Source of the DNA: an uncultured Verrucomicrobiota bacterium
Lineage (GTDB): Bacteria > Verrucomicrobiota > Verrucomicrobiia > Chthoniobacterales > SZAS-18
Direction of reading: 5' to 3'
DNA: 20,612 nucleotides
Assembly: GCA_937871685.1 (NCBI GenBank)
Contig: CALMOL010000020.1
Span: forward strand, 1-20,612
Notes under the pieces: generated by a model
What the model saw: the letters and a program-made list of their open reading frames with translations, nothing else
Database searches by the model: none
What the model was told of the DNA's origin: nothing
Shown: positions 14,639 to 20,612 of the stretch, in pieces
Layout: the number at the start of each line of letters is the position of its first letter
How positions within the stretch are numbered: the first letter of the stretch is position 1
Position numbers and translations under genes: made by a program

Positions 14639-15082
14639 TCACTTCATGTAATCCATCATCGGCTTGGAAAGCTCCGCCTGCTCCTTGGAGCGCGGCTGGG
14701 CGCGGCGCTCGCGCTCCTGGGCCTCCAGGCGACGCTTGTTCTCGTAGGCGTCGAGCTTGCCGTCGCCGTTGAGGTCCCACTTGCGGATCTCCTCGCGCTT
14801 CGCCTCGGCGCGCTTCTTCTCGAGCGCCTTGCGCTCCTTGCGCGAGAGCTTGAGGTCGGGGTTCGAAAGACGCCAGCGCATCACGGTCTCGATCTCCTCG
14901 GGCGTCACCTTGCCGTCGCCGTTCACGTCGAAGACCGCGACGTCCTGTTGCTTCTGCATCTGGCGCTCGGCATAGGCGCCGGTGCCGCCCAAGCCGTCCT
15001 GTGCGGAGGCGCTGGAAGCCAGGAGGACGCAAGACGCCAGCGCGAGGGCCGGCACAACGAGGAAACGACGGCGAATGTTCAT
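14639..15082 (-). CDS. Secreted EF-hand protein
   Basis: The 147-residue protein has a Sec signal peptide (basic MNIRRR, hydrophobic core, cleavage probable after SASA at residue 27). Two canonical calcium-binding EF-hand loops are visible: DVNGDGKVTPEE at 52-63 and DLNGDGKLDAYE at 103-114, each with the D, N, D and final E ligands. The linker and C-terminus are very rich in K, R and E and probably helical. It is likely a periplasmic or exported calcium-binding protein; no partner can be proven. It lies 41 bp downstream of the PhoD-like gene on the same strand and may be cotranscribed with it. Small EF-hand proteins of this kind are frequent in Planctomycetes and Verrucomicrobia. Confidence 0.85.
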   Translation of the reverse strand: MNIRRRFLVVPALALASCVLLASSASAQDGLGGTGAYAERQMQKQQDVAVFDVNGDGKVTPEEIETVMRWRLSNPDLKLSRKERKALEKKRAEAKREEIRKWDLNGDGKLDAYENKRRLEAQERERRAQPRSKEQAELSKPMMDYMK

Positions 15083-15123
15083 GGCTCGGGGAAAACGCGG
15101 GGGATGATGCGCACAAAGAAGGC

Positions 15124-16491
15124 TCAGCGCAATTGTTTTGCCTCGAGGCGCCGCTCCCAGGCCAGGGATCCGTCGGCGCGGAGAACCTGGATGACGAGCG
15201 CGCGGGCATCGGCCGGGCCAAGGAAACGCAGCAGCGCGAAGTTGCGCGCCTTCAGGTAGGTGCCGGGAATGCGGCCGGTGTTGGCCTCGTCCTCGCCGCG
15301 GCCGGTGACGCCGGCGGTCAGCGGGGAAATGGTCAAGTCATAAAGCGGATACGTCCCCTCGCGTTCCAGCCGCGTCAGTTCGGAAGCGTGGCGGTCGCCG
15401 GTGAGGAAAAGGACGCCGGGGACGTTCTCGGCGCGCAGGGCGTCGAGCAGTTCCTTTCGTTCCTCGGCATAGCGGGCGTAGGTCTCGATGAGCGGATCCT
15501 GCACCGGGTTGAGCACTTGGTTGCCGACGCACACGACCTTCCACGTCGCGGTGGAATACACGAGCGCGTCGAGCAGCCAGCGGAGCTGGACCGCGCCGAG
15601 GAAGGGCTTCGGACCGGTGCGGCGGGCATTGGGCGCGCGCTCGGTGCGGTCGTCGAGCAGGAAGAAATCGGCGTCGCCCCACGAGAACATCGTGGCGCGC
15701 AGGCGCGGATTTTCCGGCAGGCCGGTGGTGGGATTGGCCCAGAACCAGTCGAAGGCCTGGCGCGTATGTGCCTGCCACGGGAGCGAGCGGTCCGAGTCGT
15801 TCGGGCCGAAGTCGTGGTCGTCCCAGATGGCATAGTTGGCGCACGCGCCGAGCAGCGGCTGGAGTCGCGGCGTGGCGCGGGTGTGGGAGTAGCGGTAGAT
15901 CACCGAGGCCAGCGCGCCGAAGTCGGCCTCGCGCAGATAGCAGTTGTCGCCCAGCCAGAGCATCACCTGCGGCTGCTTGGCCACGATGGACTGGAGGATG
16001 TGGTATTCGCCGCCGTAGGGCTTTCCTGGCCGGTCGTAGGGCGGGTCGTTGATGTAAAGGCAGGAGCCGGTGGCCACGGTGAAGTCCGGCGGGTCCGTGC
16101 GCCACTGCCACAGGGGCGGCGTCTGGAAGCGCAGCGGCCACGCGCGCGGCGCCTCGCGGCCATCCACCCGCACGCGGTAGCGATAGGAACGGCCCGGCTC
16201 CAGCGGCGCCGCCGTGGCCGCGGCGGTGAATGCGCCGCCAGCCTCCGTGACGACGGACAGCGAGCGGGCCACGCGCTCGGGCGTGGCCTCGTCCCACCAC
16301 TCGAAGTCCACGGTGGCGGACGCCTTTGTCTGCACCCACAGGAAGGCCGCGCGCATCTCGACGTGGCCGACCATCGGACCAGCCGCGAGCGGAGAATCCG
16401 GGGCGATCTCGGGGGGCGGAGCTTCCTCCTGCGCCGCCAGACCGACGGGGAGCAAGAGGGCGAGCCAAGGCAGCAGCACGCGCGGGATCAC
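15124..16491 (-). CDS. PhoD-like alkaline phosphatase
   Basis: The 455-residue exported metallophosphoesterase has an N-terminal signal peptide (LLPWLALLLPVGLAA), a beta-sandwich domain typical of PhoD proteins (about 35-125) and the PhoD catalytic domain: GSC at 142-144, LWLGDNCYL around 181, WDDHDFGPND at 223-232, LLDDRTE and FLTGDRHASEL, which supply the metal ligands. PhoD enzymes hydrolyse phosphate mono- and diesters and use iron and calcium; the substrate here is not known. The start is GTG at 16491, giving a good signal peptide. The gene lies 52 bp after the TVP38-type gene and 41 bp before the EF-hand gene, forming a probable operon. No Pho box is recognised. Confidence 0.92.
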   Translation of the reverse strand: MIPRVLLPWLALLLPVGLAAQEEAPPPEIAPDSPLAAGPMVGHVEMRAAFLWVQTKASATVDFEWWDEATPERVARSLSVVTEAGGAFTAAATAAPLEPGRSYRYRVRVDGREAPRAWPLRFQTPPLWQWRTDPPDFTVATGSCLYINDPPYDRPGKPYGGEYHILQSIVAKQPQVMLWLGDNCYLREADFGALASVIYRYSHTRATPRLQPLLGACANYAIWDDHDFGPNDSDRSLPWQAHTRQAFDWFWANPTTGLPENPRLRATMFSWGDADFFLLDDRTERAPNARRTGPKPFLGAVQLRWLLDALVYSTATWKVVCVGNQVLNPVQDPLIETYARYAEERKELLDALRAENVPGVLFLTGDRHASELTRLEREGTYPLYDLTISPLTAGVTGRGEDEANTGRIPGTYLKARNFALLRFLGPADARALVIQVLRADGSLAWERRLEAKQLR

Positions 16492-16543
16492 GCGCGCACG
16501 GGACGCGTCCTGATCAGGCAGCGAAAGAAAATTCTTCGCCGCT

Positions 16544-17323
16544 TCAGCCCGCCAGCGCGGGCTCCGCGACGGACCGCTCCCGTTCCCGGTGCTGCCGGGC
16601 TTCCTCGTCCAGGGCGCGCTGCTGCGCCTCGTCGAGCAGACGGAAGGCGAGGCGCGCGAGGATCACCGTGAGCCAGAGCGTGGCGGCCAGTCCGCCCAGC
16701 CACAGCCACAGCGCGCCCTCCTCCTGCGCGCGGCCCTCGCGCCACACGCGCCACGAGAACGAGCCTAGCCGCCCCAGATACACGTAGAGAAACATTCCCG
16801 GCGCCTGCCCGAGCGCCACCCACGCCATCGTCGGCCAGAACCGCAGCCGCGTGGCGCCGTAGAGATAGTGCATCAGGCTCGTGGGCGAGAGCGGGTTGAG
16901 CTGCGTGAGGAAGACGATCTTCCAGCCCTCGCGCGCGATGGCCAAGTCCAGCGCCCGCCAGCGCGGCGAGCGCAGCAGGCGCGCCTCCACCCAGCCGCGC
17001 GCCCAGCGCCGCGTGATTCCAAAGGCGGCCGCCGCACCGAGCAAGTGCCCCGCCAGCACGACCAGGAACCCTTTCGCCAAGCCAAAGTAAAATCCGCCGC
17101 CCACGATCAGGAGACCGGCCGGCAGAAGCAGGAGATTGGCAACGGCGAGCGCGCCCGGATACAGCGCATAGCTCCAGGGCCGCGCGCCGGCCAGCCAGTC
17201 GCCCGCTCGGCCGATCACCTTGTCGAGCGGGAAGAACTGCCCCACGATCGCCCCCGCGAGCACGACCAGCGCCAGCGTGCCGAGCTGGAAAAGCACGGCC
17301 TTGGTGGGGCGGGAGAGCGACAC
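16544..17323 (-). CDS. TVP38/TMEM64 family membrane protein (VTT/DedA-type domain)
   Basis: The 259-residue membrane protein begins with a hydrophobic helix (LFQLGTLALVVLAGAIVG), and the core shows the VTT-domain pattern: LLLPAGLLIVGGGFYFG, LAGHLLGAAAAFGITRRWARG, FLTQLNPLSPTSLMHYLYG and MAWVALGQAPGMFLYVYLG. A last hydrophobic segment (ALWLWLGGLAATLWLTVIL) precedes a charged tail. DedA/VTT proteins are linked to lipid scrambling and envelope homeostasis; this one's role is inferred only from family. No in-frame ATG exists near the domain start, so GTG at 17323 is chosen. Longer readings cross the hydrolase gene and tRNA and are not credible. It is 92 bp downstream of the hydrolase. Confidence 0.85.
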   Translation of the reverse strand: MSLSRPTKAVLFQLGTLALVVLAGAIVGQFFPLDKVIGRAGDWLAGARPWSYALYPGALAVANLLLLPAGLLIVGGGFYFGLAKGFLVVLAGHLLGAAAAFGITRRWARGWVEARLLRSPRWRALDLAIAREGWKIVFLTQLNPLSPTSLMHYLYGATRLRFWPTMAWVALGQAPGMFLYVYLGRLGSFSWRVWREGRAQEEGALWLWLGGLAATLWLTVILARLAFRLLDEAQQRALDEEARQHRERERSVAEPALAG

Positions 17324-17415
17324 GGAAAACGGACGAAGGAAGGGAAAGCGCGCACGATGCCCGCGCCGGCCGGCGGCGCACGCGATTTTCAGCCGATGCC
17401 AGACCGGTGCGCCGA

Positions 17416-18117
17416 TCAGTCCACCCGGCCTCCTGCCATGCCCTCGGCAAATCCCCGCACCGCCGCCCACGCCGCGGCCGGTTCCGTGAAGAGCACGCGA
17501 TGGGCGGCGTCCACCGTGGCCTGCGCCATGTCCGGTCGTTGCGCCCGCATCCGGCCGGCGCTGCGGCCGGACACCAGCCAGTCGCGCCGCGCCGTCACGC
17601 CCAGCACGGGCACGGGGCAAGCCGCCAGCAGCGCGCGGGCGTCCACGGTGAGCGTGGCGCGCACCCGCGCGGCCAGCACCTCGGGTCGGACGCGGCGCAT
17701 CGCGGCTCCCAGGCGGCGCGATGCCTCGCGCTCCTCCGCGCGGCGGGCCAGGACTTGGCGCAGCCAGTAGAACGGCCCGATCCCCAGCCGAAGCCCGGTC
17801 CGCCACGGCAGCCAGCGCGCCACGCCCGGCCGCGGCGGCAGGATGAAGCTTGCGACCAGCGCCACCGCCCGCAGGCCCGCCAGCCCATCCGCGGCGAACC
17901 GCAGCGCCAGCGGACCGCCGAAGGACTCGCCGATCAGCACCTCCGGGGCGACCTCCGCCACCGCTGGGCGCAGCTCGGCCGCCAGCATGGCGTATCCCAG
18001 CACGCGCTCGCGCGGGTATTCCAGCGCCGTCACGTTCCACCCCGGTGGCGGGGTGCCCAGGAACGTCTCGTAGCCATCCCGCGTGCCGTGCAGGCCGGGC
18101 AGCAGGAGCGCGCGCAT
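17416..18117 (-). CDS. Alpha/beta hydrolase
   Basis: The 233-residue protein has the alpha/beta hydrolase layout: the N-terminal strand LLLPGLHGTRDGYETF with an oxyanion-type loop, the nucleophile elbow GESFGG (serine), then VLGVTARRDWLV with the acid aspartate and DAAHRVLF with the likely catalytic histidine. No signal peptide is present, so it is probably cytoplasmic. The substrate is unknown; small esterases and thioesterases have this look. ATG at 18117 is chosen because it begins the first strand and because longer readings run into the tRNA. The start codon is only 14 bp from the end of tRNA-Ser, so the gene is probably transcribed through the tRNA. Confidence 0.82.
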   Translation of the reverse strand: MRALLLPGLHGTRDGYETFLGTPPPGWNVTALEYPRERVLGYAMLAAELRPAVAEVAPEVLIGESFGGPLALRFAADGLAGLRAVALVASFILPPRPGVARWLPWRTGLRLGIGPFYWLRQVLARRAEEREASRRLGAAMRRVRPEVLAARVRATLTVDARALLAACPVPVLGVTARRDWLVSGRSAGRMRAQRPDMAQATVDAAHRVLFTEPAAAWAAVRGFAEGMAGGRVD

Positions 18118-18131
18118 GGAGAGGAAAGTCG

Positions 18132-18216
18132 CGGAAGGAGTGGGATTCGAACCCACGGAGCCCGGAGGCTCTCCGGTTTTCAAGACCGGCGCATTCGACC
18201 GCTCTGCCATCCTTCC
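18132..18216 (-). tRNA. tRNA-Ser (anticodon UGA)
   Basis: On the reverse strand the acceptor stem GGAAGGA pairs with TCCTTCC. The anticodon loop CTTGAAA with stem CCGGT/ACCGG gives anticodon TGA (18180-18182 on the + strand). A long variable arm (AGCCTCCGGGCT) identifies a class II tRNA, and the T arm reads GTGGGTTCGAATCCCAC. The discriminator is G. CCA is not encoded. It reads serine UCA codons. Confidence 0.97.
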
Positions 18217-18227
18217 AATCGCGGCGC

Positions 18228-18255
18228 ACCATAGGCGGCCCGCGCCGGCCGGCAA
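18228..18255 (-). promoter_or_regulatory. Putative tRNA-Ser promoter
   Basis: On the reverse strand TTGCCG (18255-18250) and TATGGT (18233-18228) are separated by 16 bp, and the downstream box ends 11 bp before the first base of the tRNA, a normal distance for transcription to begin at or just before the 5' end. This is the best promoter match in the window. Confidence 0.5.
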
Positions 18256-18338
18256 CCTCCCCCTATGCCGTTTCCGCCCTGGGAAATCTCTCGCGCCCCA
18301 ACCCTTTCGCCTGAATCTTGCTTTTCACCGCGTCGCCC

Positions 18339-19133
18339 ATGGCCGCGTTGCATTCCCTCTCCATGACCGACCGGTCTCCCTCCACCGTCGAGGTCTTCCC
18401 CAACCCAGCTCCCGTCGAGACGCGCTACGCCTTGGTGCTCGATGACAACGAGCCGCTGGTCGGGATGCTCGTCAGCCTGCTCAAGGAGGAATTCCCCGAC
18501 CTGCGCCCGCTGCCGGCGCGCTCCGTGGAGGAGGCGCAGGTGCTCGCCTCCGAGTTCGACATCGACCTCTTCGTGCTCGACATCCACCTGCCCGATGGCA
18601 CCGGCCTCGATTTCCTGTGCGACGTGCGCACCATCCAGCCGGATGCCCGCGCACTGATGATGACGGCCGTCCCGCTGCCCTCCTACCAGCAGCAGGCGGA
18701 AAGGCTCGGCGTCGTCCACTTCATCCGCAAGCCCTTCGAGTTCGCGCACTTCCTGGAGGCCGTGCGCTCCCTGCTCGATCCCGCCGCCTCGGCGCGCCCG
18801 GAGAGCTTTCAGGGCACCCTGCGCGACCTGCACCTCACCGACATCATCCAGGTCAAGTGTCTGAGCGCCGCCACCGCCGTGGTGGAATTCACCTCGCCGG
18901 AGGGCGAGAAGGGCACCATCCACTTCGACGCCGGCCAGATCGTCCACGCGCGCACCGCCGCCGCCGAGGGCGTGCCGGCCTTCAACCACATCGTCGGCTG
19001 GCGCGGCGGTTCCTTCGCCGAGCTGACCTCCGTGGGCCACAACCCCCGCACCATCCACGCCGACTGGCAGCGCCTCCTGCTCCAAGCCGTGCAGCAGGCC
19101 GACGAGACCGCCGCGCTGGGCCGGCGGCCGTAG
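18339..19133 (+). CDS. Response regulator with C-terminal DUF4388 (PATAN) domain
   Basis: This protein of about 264 residues begins with a CheY-like receiver: ALVLDDNEP holds the acidic pair, FVLDIHLPDGTG the phospho-acceptor aspartate, MMTAV the threonine and FIRKPFE the lysine. From SFQGTLRDLHLTDIIQ onward it carries a DUF4388/PATAN domain (VEFTSPEGEKGTIHFDAGQIVHA and AFNHIVGWRGGSF), a fold that in other bacteria links signalling to motility, pili or exopolysaccharide. There is no DNA-binding domain, so it probably acts by protein contact. Possible starts are ATG at 18339 or 18363 and TTG at 18318; none has a ribosome binding site. A second gene of similar design follows after repeat E7. 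Confidence 0.87.
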   Translation: MAALHSLSMTDRSPSTVEVFPNPAPVETRYALVLDDNEPLVGMLVSLLKEEFPDLRPLPARSVEEAQVLASEFDIDLFVLDIHLPDGTGLDFLCDVRTIQPDARALMMTAVPLPSYQQQAERLGVVHFIRKPFEFAHFLEAVRSLLDPAASARPESFQGTLRDLHLTDIIQVKCLSAATAVVEFTSPEGEKGTIHFDAGQIVHARTAAAEGVPAFNHIVGWRGGSFAELTSVGHNPRTIHADWQRLLLQAVQQADETAALGRRP

Positions 19134-19141
19134 GCCGCCGA

Positions 19142-19277
19142 AAACTCGAAACTCGAAACAAGCAGCTGAAAGGACCGAAAAGAACCGAAAGTCTCCTCCC
19201 GGCTGCGCGCCTTTCGCTTCCCGCCTTTTTCCATCTTCGGGGCTTGTTTCGAGTTTCGAGTTTCGAACTTCGAGTTT
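19142..19277. repeat. Heptamer-armed inverted repeat E7
   Basis: The left arm at 19142-19162, starting 8 bp after the preceding stop, is AAACTCG twice and AAACAAG. The right arm at 19243-19277 is CTTGTTT, CGAGTTT twice, CGAACTT and CGAGTTT. The three innermost word pairs match perfectly. A second, inner GA-rich/CT-rich pair (around 19167-19190 and 19211-19232) lies in the loop. The loop shares ordered motifs with E2. The next ATG is 13 bp beyond the right arm. Confidence 0.88.
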
Positions 19278-19290
19278 TCCTCCTCCCCCT

Positions 19291-20612
19291 ATGGCCCAGC
19301 GCCTCCTCATCATCGACGACTCGCTCATGCTGCTGCGCTTCGCGGCCAGCGTGCTCTCCGCGCAGTGGCCGGAGCTGGAGATCGTCACCGCCAAGCGCGG
19401 CGCCGAGGGCTGCGCGCGCGCGCAGTCCCAGCGGCCCGACCTCATCCTGCTCGATCACGTCCTGCCGGACCTGCCCGGCGAGGAAGTGTGCCGCCGGCTC
19501 CACCAGTCCGCCGAGGCGTCCGACGTGCCCGTGGTGATGATGACCAGCGCCGGCTCCGAGGCCCAGGGCCTGGAGGCGCGCCACGTCAACGTGGTCAAGA
19601 CCATCTCCAAGCCCTTCACCCCGGAACTCCTCGTCGCCACCGTGCGCTCGCTGCTCGACGACGAGCAGGCCCGCCGCGTCACGCCGCTGGTCAAGCTGCG
19701 CGAGCGCTTCCAACTGCCTGCGGTCGCGAGCCCCGCCACGGCGCCCGTCCCCCTGCCGGCCTTCGCCACCGGAAAGTCCATCGTGTTCCGCGGGAGCACC
19801 GACACCTTCTCGCTGCGCGCCGCCCTGCAAACGGTGTCCTCCCACCGGCTCACCGGCTGCCTGCGCGTCCATCCGCCCAAGGGCCGAGCCGTGGAGATTT
19901 ACGCGCGCGAGGGCGGCGTCATCCTCGCCACCACGCGCGAGACCTTGGCCCTGCGCGAGCGTGCCGCCGCGCTGGCGAAGCAAGTCTCGCCCGTGCTGCT
20001 GGAATCCGCCCTCCAGGGCCAGGCGGACACCGGCTGCCCGTTCCCGATCCTGCTCGGCCTGAGCGACGCCATCTCTCCCGAACTCGTGCGCGAGTGGACC
20101 GAGCGGCTGGGCCTCCTGGTCTTCGCGCAGCTCTGGCTTCAGCCGCCGCTGGAATTCGAGTTCGAGGAATCCGCCCTGCCCGAGTGGGCCCAGCGCGTGC
20201 CCGGCCCCTTCATCCAGGCCTCCGATTGGGTGCTCGCCAGCCGGCGCTCGCTCGACCACACCGAGATCCCGCCCCCGGCCGGCGGGGATTTCTCCGGGTT
20301 GCCCGCCTACACGCGCGCGGGCTACGAGATCGTCTCCAAGCTGCCCCTCTCGGACTACGAGCACGCCTTCGCCCTGCGCGTGAACGGCGAGACATCGCTG
20401 GCGGCCCTGGCGGAAAGCCTCGGCCTGCGCCCCGTGGCCGCCTACGCGCTGCTCTTCCGCTTCCTGGCGCTCGGCGTGATGGAATACTGGCCCGCCGAGG
20501 CCGTCGTCCCGCGCCCGGCCGACGCGGTGCGCATCTCCCTGCCCACCTCCGACCTCTCGCCGCCGATCGCGCCCGAAGATCCCACCGTGGTCCATCCGGT
20601 ATCGCGCCTGCC
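19291..20612 (+). CDS. Response regulator with DUF4388-like C-terminal region (3' end outside window)
   Basis: At least 440 codons are open to the window edge. Residues 1-125 are a receiver domain: LLIIDDSLMLL (acidic pair), LILLDHVLPDLPGEE (phospho-acceptor), VVMMTSAGS and ISKPFTPELL. A proline/alanine-rich linker follows, then a DUF4388/PATAN-like domain (about 168-240: FSLRAALQTVSSHRLTGCLRV, VEIYAREGGVILA). The rest contains LGLLVFAQLWLQPPLEFEFEE and a winged-helix-like stretch (NGETSLAALAESLGL). It resembles the preceding regulator in architecture but is longer and not a simple duplicate. No histidine kinase is in the window. Starts at ATG 19291, 13 bp after repeat E7, with no Shine-Dalgarno site. 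Confidence 0.85.
   Translation, partial: MAQRLLIIDDSLMLLRFAASVLSAQWPELEIVTAKRGAEGCARAQSQRPDLILLDHVLPDLPGEEVCRRLHQSAEASDVPVVMMTSAGSEAQGLEARHVNVVKTISKPFTPELLVATVRSLLDDEQARRVTPLVKLRERFQLPAVASPATAPVPLPAFATGKSIVFRGSTDTFSLRAALQTVSSHRLTGCLRVHPPKGRAVEIYAREGGVILATTRETLALRERAAALAKQVSPVLLESALQGQADTGCPFPILLGLSDAISPELVREWTERLGLLVFAQLWLQPPLEFEFEESALPEWAQRVPGPFIQASDWVLASRRSLDHTEIPPPAGGDFSGLPAYTRAGYEIVSKLPLSDYEHAFALRVNGETSLAALAESLGLRPVAAYALLFRFLALGVMEYWPAEAVVPRPADAVRISLPTSDLSPPIAPEDPTVVHPVSRL

Noticed and set aside
16544..18232. A 562-residue protein reading on the reverse strand from 18232
   Set aside because: The upstream part crosses tRNA-Ser and overlaps the hydrolase gene in another frame; only the TVP38-type part from 17323 is supported.
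17416..18255. A longer start for the hydrolase at 18255
   Set aside because: The extra 46 residues are translated tRNA sequence.
18982..20595. A 537-residue reverse-strand reading frame
   Set aside because: Antisense of the receiver-DUF4388 genes, rich in G, R and H as expected of a shadow frame in GC-rich DNA.

Overview
The window is about 20.6 kb of very GC-rich bacterial chromosome. A C-terminal PEP-CTERM sorting signal, a pseudopilin of the type abundant in the PVC superphylum, receiver-DUF4388 regulators, weak use of Shine-Dalgarno sites and large intergenic inverted repeats together suggest a member of Verrucomicrobiota, perhaps an Opitutales-like or Chthoniobacterales-like lineage. 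There is no rRNA or marker gene that would settle the taxonomy. No phage, plasmid, transposase or CRISPR gene is visible.

Layout. 1-1399 (-): 5' part of an AidB-type acyl-CoA dehydrogenase, cut by the window edge. 1420-2289 (+): RluA-family pseudouridine synthase, divergent from it. 2435-3259 (-): PEP-CTERM surface protein. 3318-6089 (+): a 923-residue fusion of an alkaline-phosphatase-superfamily domain, TPR repeats and a sulfotransferase domain. 6137-8804 (+): sucC, a VOC protein and sucD (succinyl-CoA ligase, TCA cycle). 8929-11698 (+): a second VOC protein, a secreted protein, a pseudopilin and an AEC-family transporter. 11699-12447: a 749-bp non-coding stretch packed with inverted and tandem repeats. 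12448-14405 (-): gmd-fcl, making GDP-L-fucose from GDP-mannose. 14639-17323 (-): an EF-hand protein, a PhoD-like phosphatase and a TVP38/DedA-type membrane protein. 17416-18216 (-): an alpha/beta hydrolase behind tRNA-Ser(UGA). 18339-20612 (+): two consecutive receiver-DUF4388 regulators, the second cut by the window edge.

The genes are mostly housekeeping or cell-surface functions. The unusual feature is between them. Seven intergenic gaps are almost exactly filled by elements of 93-178 bp built on one plan: a purine-rich arm of 3-5 tandem 7-bp words, a loop of about 37-115 bp, and a pyrimidine-rich arm of matching complementary words, so that each can fold into a long hairpin. The words differ from locus to locus, yet the two arms of one element match each other. 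Some loops are related between elements. An eighth, larger array near 12.2-12.43 kb uses 21-bp (3 x 7) units in both orientations. This family is the best candidate for an undescribed system; its mechanism and function are unknown. It resembles in period the heptameric STRR repeats of cyanobacteria, but here they are arranged as matched inverted arms.
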